DNA from: Botryllus schlosseri
Lineage: Eukaryota; Chordata; Ascidiacea; Stolidobranchia; Styelidae
Assembly (NCBI GenBank): GCA_000444245.1
Contig: ATSW01112770.1
Location: forward strand, 1 to 20,634
DNA length: 20,634 bases
Reading direction: 5' to 3'
Below the pieces are notes generated by a model. That model searched no databases. It was not told the origin of the DNA and saw nothing but the letters and a program-made list of their open reading frames with translations. Each line of letters opens with the position of its first letter. Within the stretch, counting starts at the first letter, position 1. The translations under genes and the position numbers were made by a program. Below are positions 1-9,820 of the stretch, one piece after another.

Positions 1-681
1 GTGAAAACTTATACTTGAGCACTACGAAATGTACAAGTACTTTATCTTTACACGACGTTTTTTGTAAAATGAATACTAATTTTATTGAAAAAATAAAAAA
101 GAGCGAAAAATTACATTTTATCCCGGAGCGCAACAAGAAAAATCGTATGAATTTGTAAACTACTTATTCATGACATAATAATAATTTCGCGTAGGCTATG
201 CATACAAATGAGGAAAGTTACATCAACGCGTGTTAACTATCGAGTTATCGAATGATTTTTTTCCTCACATCAAAACACCTAGAATGTGTAACTACATTAA
301 AAAAACGTATCTAAATGAGCTCCAGGGCATTGTGATTATGCAGCATACCAAATTTCATCACACATTGCATGATGGAACAACTTTAAAACTAACGCAGTTC
401 TATAGCAACTTTTGCCTAAATCTGTCACTTTTTACGTGGAGGGAGTACATAGCGAAGTACTTGTACATTTTGGAGCACTCAATTATAGGTTTGGTCTGCT
501 TGCGCTATACTTAATGAATCATTCCTGTGTCATAAATACTTGAGTTGTTGGTGCGTGTAGACAAAAACCTACTTGAGAGCATAAATTTTATTTTTCGATA
601 AAATTAGTATTCATCTTACAAAAACGTCGTGAAAAGGTAAAGTACTTGTACATTTCGGAGTACTCAAGTATAGGTTTTGTC
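1..681. repeat. Foldback (long inverted repeat) element, possibly cut at the left edge
   Basis: About 100 bp at 1-103 matches the reverse complement of 584-681, including the shared stretch ACTTGAG..CGAAATGTACAAGTACTTT and AATACTAATTTTAT. A third, shorter copy of the end motif lies at about 456-497 in the same orientation as the right arm, and an inverted stub lies at about 560-582, so the structure is nested. The interior is AT-rich and shows no convincing coding sequence; a 94-codon open frame at 230-514 has no recognisable domain. No target-site duplication can be judged because the left arm begins at the window edge. The family is not recognised; a foldback or MITE-type DNA element is the likely class. 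Confidence 0.7.
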
Positions 682-943
682 ATCTTATTATATGCTCAGT
701 ATATTATATGTCAAGAATTGTGGAGCATTTATGTGGGTCTCCAGGGTGCTCTTCATTGAGTGTCCGTGTTGAGCGATAAGTTTAATTCGCAAAATTAGTG
801 TGTTCAAATCAGGCCTGTCGCCAACATAGTGATGTCGCATAAGCCCTAAATACACATAATAGAATATCAAGGAAAAGTATCATCTAACGTATAATGAATG
901 TTATTTATTTCTCGGAAGCAAGTTATTATCAAAACATAGTGGT

Positions 944-1119
944 CAAAATTATCGCAGAGCAATGCCGATTTTGCGTGAATTCCGTTATGCGTCCGACTAT
1001 GTCACTAGGGATTTTGTAGTTAGTTAGGAAATTAGGAGTCCTATCTTCCCAATCGGTATGGAACAACATCAAAATCATCACAAAGCAATATCGAATTTTG
1101 CCTGCATTCTGTTATGCGT
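944..1119. repeat. Diverged direct repeat pair, about 126-bp spacing
   Basis: About 49 bp at 944-992 and about 50 bp at 1070-1119 align with roughly 80% identity. Shared words include CAAAAT.ATC, AGCAAT and TTATGCGT. This looks like an old tandem duplication inside the larger direct-repeat-bounded segment. Confidence 0.5.
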
Positions 1120-1934
1120 TTTACTACGGTAGTATGCGCATCTGCATACAGGTGTCCAGACGTGGACTTTCTACTATATTCGCTCCGAACATTATAGCAG
1201 CACCCGACGCAGCTTACATTATTACGTTATAAGACGCCGGCGGCGTTTCACTGTCGGTTTAATCACCCTTATTCTAGTGACATGAAAAGGACTGAATCGT
1301 ATGAAATGTGGTCACTACAAGAATCGGGCGAAAGCGCTGTTTCACGCCGTCTTGCATCGGTCACGATTAGTTTTACTTTTCAACTAACTTGTTGTCTGTC
1401 GTTATATTCATTAGACTCGCTTTCATGCGGCTAATTTGTCCTTATCATTATAACGTCGGTGATCGCGTACCTGCGGCGAAGGTGTTCGTTTAATTATAAC
1501 AACGAGAACCGGACCCCTGCGGCTAGCCGTTGGCATTTTAGTGCTGAGGTAAATACCCTTATATTCGACATGCAAACATTATACAGGTAGCGGTTATACT
1601 GCGAGCTGATGAATTCGTCATATATTCGCCCAGCGTAGTTGTTCCTAAACCCGACCTTCCGCTCGTATCGTATATACTACAAGCCAGTGATCGCTACATC
1701 AAACAAAACGGTCTGATCGAACGCAAGAACTCGGATTGCAGTGTCGGACGGCAGCAAAGCGGTGTACCTCGAAACATCAACCGATCTGGAGGATTTCAGC
1801 TAGTGAATCGACGCAATAACGATCAACGATATCATTGATATGCTCTTTTTACGAAATAAAATGAACTCGTACACTATACAATGCTATTTCAAGGAGACTG
1901 AGTAAAGTGTTAGAAGATATGAAAAGCGCTGAAT
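1120..1934. other. Stretch with no recognised gene
   Basis: No protein-like frame, splice-bounded exon or RNA gene was recognised on either strand. The composition is moderately CpG-containing with several GCCG/CGGC words, unlike the AT-rich flanks. Confidence 0.4.
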
Positions 1935-2044
1935 TCTAACGTATATTGAATGATATTTATTTCTCGGAAGCAAGTTATTCAATACATATTGCTAAATACA
2001 CATGGAAAATCGGTATTGAAATTCACAAAACATTAGAATATCTA

Positions 2045-2153
2045 GGCGTGGCAATGGGCGTCATATAGGCGTGGTGATTAGGGTTGGGCATGAAAAGGGG
2101 CGTGGCAATTAGGATGATGTGGCAATGTAGGCGTGGCAATTAAGGCGACGTGG
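2045..2153 (+). repeat. Imperfect minisatellite, GGCGTGGCAATTA unit
   Basis: About five degenerate copies of a unit near GGCGTGGCAATTA/G occur in roughly 110 bp, for example starting at 2045, 2068, 2099 and 2129, with a further weaker copy near 2115. Spacing is irregular, which suggests an old array. Confidence 0.6.
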
Positions 2154-2204
2154 CCTTCTGTGATTGGTGCGTACCAAACGATACCAACTATACTACTGGT
2201 ATCA

Positions 2205-2299
2205 CGATAATTGAGCTACATTTGAACTAAAACTTCGGGAGGTCCACGGGGTCCGTGACTGTCCCAAAGATGTCCGCGAAGACAAAAAGGTTNANAANT
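2205..2299. mobile_element. Orphan 3' end of a hAT element (same family as 14533-15563)
   Basis: From ATTTGAACTA through GGGGTCCGTGAC to AAAAAGGTT and a final TG, this stretch matches the right end of the hAT element at 14533-15563, which ends in AAAAAGGTGGAGAACCACTG. Undetermined bases blur the terminus here. No matching left end was found upstream, so the copy is truncated or too diverged to recognise. Confidence 0.65.
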
Positions 2300-2318
2300 G
2301 ACTGATCATAGACTAAAG

Positions 2319-2765
2319 CAGAGGTCTCAAACACGCGGCCCGCGACAGCATTTTGGAATTTCAAGTATTTGACAATATCCAGTGTCACATATCTTTTTTT
2401 AGATATAAGAACTTGAAGTTCACCCTAGAACTACTATAAAAACACTGAAATCTCAACAGACTACACTATCACATCACTTTTAAAAGCGACCACGCGGTAT
2501 AAGATCAGCTATTACGTCACATTTCTAGTTCATGATGATAAAACATGACCCGTTGATGATTCGTGACTGAATAGTACGTGAAGCGTGAATAGTACAATAG
2601 TAAATTACATTCNCGATGTTTNTGGAATGCCTGTCTTCAAGCTCCCGTCAANTAAGGCCTACTTGGAAATTNTGCGTTGAATATCCCTATTATTGGTGGT
2701 GCGGCCCGCGNCGTCNTCAAAACTAAGAAATTGGCCCACGAGCACATTTGAGTTTGAGACCTCTG
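2319..2765. mobile_element. hAT-type MITE, 447 bp, with 8-bp target duplication
   Basis: The element begins CAGAGGTCTCAAAC and ends GTTTGAGACCTCTG, a 14-bp perfect terminal inverted repeat. Subterminal GCGGCCCGCG occurs near both ends. It is flanked by GACTAAAG at 2311-2318 and nACTAAAG at 2766-2773, an 8-bp target duplication typical of the hAT superfamily. It has no coding capacity, so it was presumably moved in trans by a related transposase. Several bases are undetermined in this copy. Confidence 0.88.
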
Positions 2766-2789
2766 NACTAAAGCATCCAAACGGTTTCA

Positions 2790-2927
2790 TACGATATTAG
2801 CTTTTTCCATTTTGAAAACTTATGTGAAATGTTTTGCAACAAAACATGGTTAAAATATGTCGTGTTCGTCAAATCATTTGGCGTGCCATGAAAAATCATC
2901 TCGCGTGCTGGGGGTTGCCGACCCCTG
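2790..2927. mobile_element. Orphan terminal fragment of another hAT family
   Basis: The stretch ends GGGGGTTGCCGACCCCTG at 2927, the reverse complement of a CAGGGGTCGGCAAC hAT terminus like the one at 19410. The sequence inside the terminus differs from that element, so it is a separate family. No partner terminus is visible upstream. The left boundary is approximate. Confidence 0.6.
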
Positions 2928-3630
2928 GGTTACACTATGGCCATTACAAGGCTATGGCTATATACGGCCGGTCTCTCTGGCTCGGTTCATTGTCACGCTT
3001 AGGGCTGATCATTTAGAAAAGCAGTTATGGATTCATAATCTTGTTCGGGAAACTAGAAATATTCGCATGCTCAGTAGTCAGTTAGACATTTGCTACTGGC
3101 GGACACAGCGACCCGTAACAGATTACCTTACGTTACACGTTGTGTGTTTTCCTGAGACTTGTAACAAACAACGAACGCACAACTGTGACATCACAAGTAG
3201 CGTCTGGTTAGGTAAGTAAATAGTGAACTACACATGGAATAGATTTCAATTTATACGCAATTAGATGGAGAGGAAAGGGACTGTATGTGTTGATAAATGT
3301 TTCTGGATGAAATAAAACGACATACATTAAGCAGTTTACCTTGATCAGTAAGTATTGTTGGGGACATATGTGAGGCGGATGAATATCACTGATTTCGAAA
3401 TCGTCAGCGCGCCGTCTGAACTCGAAGCGCGCTAAGTTACTGCAAAACTGATTTTACGCGAAAGTCTATGTTGGACGGCGTTGGTTTTGAAGGTGATTAA
3501 TCATGAGATATCTGACGAAATTTGGTACGGCACTCCGTAATGGTGTTAGTTAATACTGTTCCGAGTTTCATGATTGGTACTCAATCAAAAAAGTAGAAAT
3601 TCGTTATTAAAGTCTAGTATGTAATAGGGA
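2928..3630. other. Intergenic stretch, no gene recognised
   Basis: A 120-codon open frame begins inside the preceding hAT fragment and runs to 3219, but it shows no domain and is probably chance. Nothing else was recognised up to the LTR element's target duplication. Confidence 0.4.
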
Positions 3631-3635
3631 GTAGG

Positions 3636-4062
3636 TGTTCCGACGCGGCACTGAAATCAATGAGTGGCGCTTTATCAGGTGTCGGGATCCTGTCTGCTAC
3701 ACACTAAATCTGGCAATCTTGGTACTAAGCAAGCGTTGCGTATCTCAAATCTCTTCTGTTTCAAATACAAGCAGTCCAAAACATACAATACGGAATAGCT
3801 TGTTCAGAATATAGATACGTTAAATGGCGAGATTCGCAAGATTGCTTGCTCGTCCGATAGAAGTCGAAATAGAGAAAGAAATAACAGCAACAGAGCAATA
3901 TAAAGGTAAACGAGAACGGACGGCGCAACAATTAAATTAACCAATCATCAACCAAAACAGAACAATTAAGACTTGTCGAAGAAAATAACGGAATGCAGTT
4001 GAATTAAACTGACTCACTAAAACATCCACACTGATTAACTAAAAACATGACTCGTCAAAACA
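3636..4062 (-). repeat. 3' LTR of the Bel/Pao element, with adjacent polypurine tract
   Basis: The near-identical second LTR. Immediately before it in element orientation lies AAGTGGGGGAG (plus-strand 4063-4073), a purine-rich stretch abutting TGTT, which is the polypurine-tract arrangement usual in Bel/Pao elements. Confidence 0.92.
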
Positions 4063-4089
4063 CTCCCCCACTTGACCGACTATGATCGG

Positions 4090-6033
4090 TCAACAGATTC
4101 TTCCATCAGCAAATCTCTCCAGCCTGTCGTTCAACGAAATCCATGGATCAGGTTTCAACGAAACGTCCATTGACGCGGCTGTTTTAACTTCACCTTTGTG
4201 GTGGATTCGTCCCAACGCAGTAGGCAATAATGTGTCTGTATCGAAATCCCGAAACGCGGGAGTGGAAACGTCAACAGTTGATACCATACACTTCGCGTCA
4301 ATCAATGGTCCCGCAGAAACGTGTAACAATTTGTGGTGGGGTTTCCCACAGCCAGTAACGGAACAACGCTCCTTACATTGATGAAAATGCTTCGGGTGGT
4401 CTTTGTGTCCTTTCGGGGATAAGCATCTAAAACACACTTTACCAGGCTTCATAACCAAGTCAGCCAATCGCTGGGCGGGATTTAATTTCAGAAATTTAAA
4501 ACAATCTTTCAATAAATGAGGTTTTGAGCAGTAGGTGCATGATAGCTGGACGGATTGAATCACGAGAGACTGGGCAGAAAATGCATTGTCAGGTTTATCG
4601 GTACCAACACTAACCAGCTCATCTTTATGTGGGGGCTTTTCACGTACGTCAACAGGGCAACGCCCATTCTGCGACTTACGCAACGATTCCATCGTCGCCA
4701 ACTCGGTTCTTAGAAACTCAAACAGGAGATCAGAATCAGGAATCTTATCGGCTTCGATCAAGGGGCTAGTTTTTCTGATCCAACGCTCATGCAACGTACC
4801 AGGCAACTGGGACTCTAGTACCTGTGTAAAGAGTTGGTCCCAAGAGACGTCATACTGCGATAAAATGGCCCTTTTAGCAGTAGCGGCATCGAGAAGTTGT
4901 CTGACTTTGTCGATCTTAAATTCAACTTTCTCACCCTGTAGTAAGTCTTCGATGTGATTTCTCACGATCGCTTGCTTCTTTCCGTACCTTTTAAGAACGG
5001 CCTCTACCGCAGGCTCATAATTCACTGCCGCCGAGGGGAAACCATTGAGAAGGCCGGATGACGAACCTTTAAGAGCTGCCTTTAAATACGAGATTTTGTT
5101 AAACGGACTGACCTTTGGATTTTTGTGAACCAATGGCTCGAACGACTCCCAAAATGCCAGAAAAGTCAAAATATCGCCATTGAATGTAGACGGCACTATT
5201 CCACTCGGGAGGGATCCAGCAGCTTTTTCCGCTTCTTCGGCAGCTTTCAGCAATGAAGACTTGGATTTGGCTAGAGTAATGTGTACAAAATAAATTTCTT
5301 TTGATCTTCTCATGCCATCAATGATTTCGGTCTTGAAATCACCATCGTCAAGCTGGTCGACTTTTGAATCCACGAATGCCTTGAGATCGGTCATTGATAT
5401 TTCTACCGACCGTATGAAGACCTCAATTTCTTCGACGAAGGTGGAATGTGCATGTTTCTTCTCCTGAGCTTGCAAAGACTCTAAGAGGTCAGCATTCATG
5501 CGCCTGAACTTCTTTATAACAACCTCGTGTAGACATGAATGTTCACTTCTTGCCGATGAATGGTTATCGGACTGCTGGCGAATTTCTTCTAATTTATCGG
5601 ACTGCTGGCGAATTTCTTCTAATTGCAGTCTGAATCGTCTTTCGGATTCTTCACGGTCTTGGGCGTGTTTCTGCTTGATCTCCTCGAGCTGCAGCTGAAA
5701 CTTACGGTCAGAAGCTTCCCGATCTAATTGCTGCTGCTGCCGATGGAGATCTAGCTGATGCTTCATCATCTGAAAAAGCATAACCAGTTCAGATGATGTA
5801 CTCTCGGTGGTGCTCAATGGAGAGGGCTTCGGTTCTTTCTTTTGTGAAGGTTTGTCGGAATCTCGGATTTTCCCTAATCGGTCCGTCAATACAGCTTCGC
5901 TCCCACTTGTAGCTTCGCCAAGTTCTTGTAATTCGGGTCGTAAATCGTCGACCGTCATCTTAGCTAATGGCTTCCAAGTCGGTGCCAAGGTTGGAGACTT
6001 GGGGGATTCCGATGGAGACTTCACAAACGACAT
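4090..6033 (-). CDS. Gag-like protein of the Bel/Pao element
   Basis: A 647-codon open frame on the minus strand, starting ATG at 6033. In order it has a short SAP-like helical segment (about residues 28-56), a long charged Gln/Glu/Arg-rich coiled coil (about 75-175) containing a near-perfect repeat of an EIRQQSDKL-type unit, a central domain of the Bel/Pao gag kind (the family annotated as DUF1759, recognised by a FNGD...F..FW..F motif near residue 285 and following helices), and a C-terminal Cys/His region with CxxCxKPHLLKDC and a further CFRC...GHKDH...C cluster. Bel/Pao gag proteins form the particle that packages the element's RNA. The frame is the only coding sequence in the element. 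The frames on the opposite strand are shadows. Confidence 0.9.
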   Translation of the reverse strand: MSFVKSPSESPKSPTLAPTWKPLAKMTVDDLRPELQELGEATSGSEAVLTDRLGKIRDSDKPSQKKEPKPSPLSTTESTSSELVMLFQMMKHQLDLHRQQQQLDREASDRKFQLQLEEIKQKHAQDREESERRFRLQLEEIRQQSDKLEEIRQQSDNHSSARSEHSCLHEVVIKKFRRMNADLLESLQAQEKKHAHSTFVEEIEVFIRSVEISMTDLKAFVDSKVDQLDDGDFKTEIIDGMRRSKEIYFVHITLAKSKSSLLKAAEEAEKAAGSLPSGIVPSTFNGDILTFLAFWESFEPLVHKNPKVSPFNKISYLKAALKGSSSGLLNGFPSAAVNYEPAVEAVLKRYGKKQAIVRNHIEDLLQGEKVEFKIDKVRQLLDAATAKRAILSQYDVSWDQLFTQVLESQLPGTLHERWIRKTSPLIEADKIPDSDLLFEFLRTELATMESLRKSQNGRCPVDVREKPPHKDELVSVGTDKPDNAFSAQSLVIQSVQLSCTYCSKPHLLKDCFKFLKLNPAQRLADLVMKPGKVCFRCLSPKGHKDHPKHFHQCKERCSVTGCGKPHHKLLHVSAGPLIDAKCMVSTVDVSTPAFRDFDTDTLLPTALGRIHHKGEVKTAASMDVSLKPDPWISLNDRLERFADGRIC

Positions 6034-6197
6034 CGTTCAATTGAATATAACAACTATGTAAATGTAGCAGATTTAGTGCCAAACAGAGTCGATCGATCTT
6101 CGTAGCGCAGCAGAGTCTTGAATATAGAGTAATACCATGCGGCGCCTGAATCGAAGAGCGTCTCGAAGATATCGGCTTTAATAGGCTTCTTGCGAAT

Positions 6198-6624
6198 TGT
6201 TCCGACGCGGCACTGAAATCAATGAGTGGCGCTTTATCAGGTGTCGGGATCCTGTCTGCTACACACTAAATCTGGCAATCTTGGTACTAAGCAAGCGTTG
6301 CGTATCTCAAATCTCTTCTGTTTCAAATACAAGCAGTCCAAAACATACAATACGGAATAGCTTGTTCAGAATATAGATACGTTAAATGGCGAGATTCGCA
6401 AGATTGCTTGCTCGTCCGATAGAAGTCGAAATAGAGAAAGAAATAACAGCAACAGAGCAATATAAAGGTAAACGAGAACGGACGGCGCAACAATTAAATT
6501 AACCAATCATCAACCAAAACAGAACAATTAAGACTTGTCGAAGAAAATAACGGAATGCAGTTGAATTAAACTGACTCACTAAAACATCCAAACTGATTAA
6601 CTAAAAACATGACTCGTCAAAACA
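6198..6624 (-). repeat. 5' LTR of the Bel/Pao element
   Basis: This 427-bp copy is upstream of the gag frame in element orientation. It matches 3636-4062 with about one difference. The minus-strand ends are TG..CA. The 164-bp leader between it and the gag start showed no primer-binding site that I could match to a tRNA. Confidence 0.92.
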
Positions 6625-6629
6625 GTAGG

Positions 6630-7395
6630 GACGCGCTGAGCTTGCATCTAGCATACGGGTGTTGAAGCTCGTGAGTGTGCAGTTGTGCAATGTGCACGCG
6701 TGCATTAACCGATTCGAGGCTCGAATCCCTCGTCATTTTCCGGGGCTGGATTTCCGAGGCTGTGATCCCCTTTGGTCGATCTCAAGCAAAGTTGGCGTTG
6801 TCACCACTCCACCGATAACTGTTGAAGCTTCGATTTCGAAATGTTCAAAGTACCAACAAAAACTGTTCGATTTTAATCCATAAAATCATATCCCATATTT
6901 GAAAATTTTGATGCAAAAAGCATCAACACAAATTTAGTTTGTGAAATCAGAATCGCTGCACAGTGCACACAGCACGCCGCACAGTCACAATGATCAAAAA
7001 TATGTTACATTTATTATAACCGCTTGCTACATCCCTACTTGTCCTTACCTCTGCATTTAGGAGGGAAAGCTGAGAATTCACCTGGGGCCAGACATGTCGC
7101 TGAATCCATCCCAACAAGATGGAACCCGTTACTACATTGATAACAAACAACGTCACCGAGACGGTACTGCTTTTAACCGTAGTTGTTTCGCCTTTTGCGG
7201 ACACACCTGGATACTTGCAGATGATTCCAATACTTTACTCGTCACCTGGTCTACTGTAAGAGGGTCTTAAAACAGAATGGACGGAATAGAATATATTAGA
7301 CTAAGGCTATTGACGTCCAAATGAGAACGTATTGGATTGATCACTAAAGATCTTCTCGCAGATTTTGCGTATACATGTTCTGGAAAGTATTTACG
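6630..7395. other. Intergenic stretch with a weak pol III-like B-box and a doubtful open frame
   Basis: GGCTCGAATCC at 6718-6728 resembles a tRNA B-box and sits in a CGAGG/CCTCG hairpin, with only a weak A-box-like TAGC about 69 bp upstream. A tRNA or SINE relic is possible but no full cloverleaf was found. On the minus strand a frame at about 6947-7230 encodes a hydrophobic run (residues such as VSVTLFVINVV) and contains a good donor, GTAAGG, near 7053. No family was recognised, so no exon is claimed. Confidence 0.3.
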
Positions 7396-7403
7396 GTTTA
7401 CTG

Positions 7404-8375
7404 TAGGGACGGTGTGAACGTGAGGTTCACGTTCGCTTTCTGTGTGTGAACCTCATAAATTTAGAGGTTCGCGTTCACAATCGNACCTTGGTAGGTTCTG
7501 CACTGTGAACCTTTTTCATATANTACAATTTNNANNTCATTATAACATNTTTGGTTNAAATNTTTTGCATTTCAACTGCGGGCCACTNTATGCATGGCGC
7601 TGGCAGCATAAAACAAATTNCCANTAATCGAGCATGCACCTTGACAATCTACTCGCTTTGTTACAAAAGTTTGCTCGAAATATCCAGCTTTCCGTTTGTG
7701 AACATTTAGTGACTCTCCGCTGTGAGGTTGACCCACAATCAAACAACAGCAATAACAAAATACGCTGATATAGGTACAGTCGGCGAACGATACTTATTCA
7801 ACCAATCGACGAAATTGATATCGTTGTCTGATGTAGAAATCTAGCCAGTGTACGGGGTCCATCTCGATTTCATGTGTTTATTGTATCATAAAAAACAAAT
7901 TGATGCGATCGAGGTGTTGGCTACTGCTGTATAACTTGTTAATGGGTTAATATCGATACTCGGTAGCAAGTATATTAGAAACCCGTTTTACACTCTGCTC
8001 AATATCTACGTAGCAACACTCACACGCCAAATACATTGTACGGTCTGGCCTAGACCGTTAAGGCGTATGCATATTCCCTTAGCACGTCCTCGTCGAAATT
8101 GTTGGCAAAGCGACTGAACATCTTGATTTTACGATATTATTATATCATTTGACTGCCCCAGTTGATACATTTGGCGATCGGCGTTTAAAAAGTCAGTATG
8201 TACTTCAGAATTGTGGTATTGTGTGGCCCGAGTCGTCGCTAGTTATCGTGTACATTAATTTATCACTTTACTGAAATGTAGGGTTACAATTAGAAATATG
8301 ACGTCACGTGACGTCATGAGGCTCACGTTTGCGTTCACACGAGCCTGAACCTTTCAGAGGTTCACACCATCCCTA
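7404..8375. mobile_element. hAT-type non-autonomous element, 972 bp, perfect 8-bp target duplication
   Basis: It begins TAGGGACGGTGTGAAC and ends GTTCACACCATCCCTA, giving 15 of 16 inverted positions. GTTTACTG flanks it on both sides (7396-7403 and 8376-8383), an 8-bp duplication as in hAT elements. The first 80 bp hold several alternating GTTCAC/GTGAAC words that can fold, and similar words recur near the right end. Some bases are undetermined. No transposase-like sequence is visible. Confidence 0.88.
8298..8317. repeat. 20-bp perfect palindrome made of two CRE-like sites
   Basis: ATGACGTCACGTGACGTCAT reads the same on both strands and contains two copies of TGACGTCA, the full palindromic CREB/ATF recognition sequence, overlapping a central CACGTG E-box. 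It lies about 58 bp inside the right end of the 7404-8375 element. Whether any factor or the transposase uses it is not known from the sequence. Confidence 0.85.
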
Positions 8376-8383
8376 GTTTACTG

Positions 8384-8813
8384 TACCCAAGTTCGTGAGA
8401 CTCACCAATATAATACATACGCAAACTATTATGAAAATTCTACAACATATCCGGTATCATATAGTTTAATCTGTAACTCCGCAATGGCATACAATTTTAT
8501 ATAGAATATATTACACTGTAGTATAACAAGACAAAAGTGTAAATGACATAATTGTATTTGGCACCCCGTGACGTCAAAGATTCACACATACGTGCAGTAA
8601 GTACTCCTAATTAGGCAAAATTGAGCCCCTTTTCAAAACAAACACATCTATTAAATGTGTCAGTATTGTAATATCGGATTTTCCCAGAAACAAGCGAAAA
8701 AATATTATACCAATGGCGCCCAGCACATGACCAATTAAACAAGCATGTCGGTATCTTTGAGTTGTAGCGTTGTGATGTTACGACACAAAAACTCATGTCA
8801 AGAATGGAATATC
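8384..8813. other. AT-rich intergenic stretch, nothing recognised
   Basis: No exon-like segment, RNA gene or repeat end was identified between the two flanking hAT elements. Confidence 0.4.
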
Positions 8814-8821
8814 CGATGTAC

Positions 8822-9812
8822 CAGTGTTTCCTAACCTTGTCGTCAGCGCCCCCCAACGTACGTTTGGATTTTGAAGATGGCGGAAGCGCTCAAGGGCGAT
8901 ATGGGGGGGGGAGGCACTGGGCTCAGGGGCGGTATGGGGGCGCTAAAGAAAAGTGGCGTCGCAGTAGAGGACATAGTATAACAACAGTTCTATCTATCCC
9001 TGAGTTCTCATTGCGAATTAATATTCGACAAAATCTGTCAATTATCGAAAATGTTCGTCGCGCTCCTCGCGAAATATATGCCGGCCATGTTTGCAACATA
9101 TATTTTTCAATGTATGCAGTGGTTTATTCTAATTCATGTAAAATGAATTTCGCGTACTTTTAGATCGCCAATTCCCCGATAAAATACTACCATTACACTT
9201 CACACTACCTCGGATTATTTTCCGCAAAATGTTTCGAACTAGGTATTTTATCCCGCAGCGAACAGCGTGTCGAAATCGAAGAAAGAGGCTCTGTACCACT
9301 TTTAATAGTAAGAGCCCTTGTGAGAGCCCTTTGTACATCAAATATGCTTTGAAGCTTTTTGGTTAAACTGAATAACTAAATATATTTGTATTTGAGAGCT
9401 ACAAATTAAATCTTCAGAATATGTCTTCATCGTATCATAAAGGATGATACTGTTTAGTGTTGTGACCAGCAACCTTAGTACGTGAACGTTATATAATATG
9501 GGTTGATTTGTTTGGAATACAATCATNTNAAAGTTAATCGACCAGATGGTATGAGCCCCACCCGGTGGTTGTTATGGCAACCTCGATTTGATCCCGAATA
9601 TATAGCACATTCAATTATCATAGCGTTAATTATTCGAGTGGTCCTCGGGCGCGATTCAAGCTATTTTCAATAGCGAAGTCCCAACCCGAAAAGACCGACC
9701 AGACTTCGAACTCTTACCCCTTGTTTTTACTACCGTCCACAAAATATGGGGGCGTCAGACCCAGGCAATTTTCGAAAGGGGGCGCTGCGGCAAAAAAGGT
9801 TAAGAACCACTG
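8822..9812. mobile_element. Old hAT-type non-autonomous element, 991 bp
   Basis: The left end CAGTGTTTCCTAACCTT and the reverse complement of the right end (CAGTGGTTCTTAACCTT) differ at two of 17 positions. Flanks CGATGTAC (8814-8821) and CTATATAC (9813-9820) agree at six of eight positions, consistent with a decayed 8-bp target duplication. Subterminal GGGGGCGCT/GCGCCCCC words occur near both ends. Short frames inside have no recognisable protein. A related fragment lies inverted at about 14415-14475. Confidence 0.75.
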
Positions 9813-9820
9813 CTATATAC

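Larger units (their letters stand above)
883..1979. repeat. 1.1-kb segment bounded by 45-bp direct repeats
   Basis: 883-927 and 1935-1979 are nearly identical (TCTAACGTAT..TGAATG..ATTTATTTCTCGG..AAGCAAGTTATT). A shorter shared word, CTAAATACACAT, lies just outside the left copy (about 846-857) and just outside the right copy (about 1991-2002). The stretch between has no protein-like frame. The boundaries could be terminal direct repeats of an unrecognised element or a local duplication followed by divergence. Confidence 0.45.
3631..6629 (-). mobile_element. Bel/Pao-type LTR retrotransposon, gag-only, very young
   Basis: Two 427-bp direct repeats (3636-4062 and 6198-6624) bound a 2.1-kb interior. 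Read on the minus strand each LTR starts TGTTTTGACGAG and ends GTCGGAACA, so it has TG..CA ends. The insertion is flanked by GTAGG at 3631-3635 and 6625-6629, a 5-bp target duplication. I count one mismatch between the LTRs, which implies a very recent insertion. The interior carries one gag-type reading frame (4090-6033) and no reverse transcriptase, protease or integrase that I can recognise, so it looks non-autonomous and would have depended on a complete relative. The Bel/Pao assignment rests on the gag protein and on the polypurine tract. Confidence 0.93.

Noticed and set aside
2857-3219. 120-codon + strand open frame
   Set aside because: It starts inside a hAT end, has no domain and no supporting splice or polyadenylation context.
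4082-6061. Several + strand frames opposite the gag-like gene
   Set aside because: They are antisense shadows of the long minus-strand frame.
6640-6735. tRNA gene suggested by a B-box-like GGCTCGAATCC
   Set aside because: The A-box is poor and too far away, and no acceptor stem or anticodon arm can be drawn.
6947-7230. Minus-strand frame with a hydrophobic segment and a GTAAGG donor
   Set aside because: No recognisable domain, a stop immediately upstream and no convincing acceptor; not enough to call an exon.
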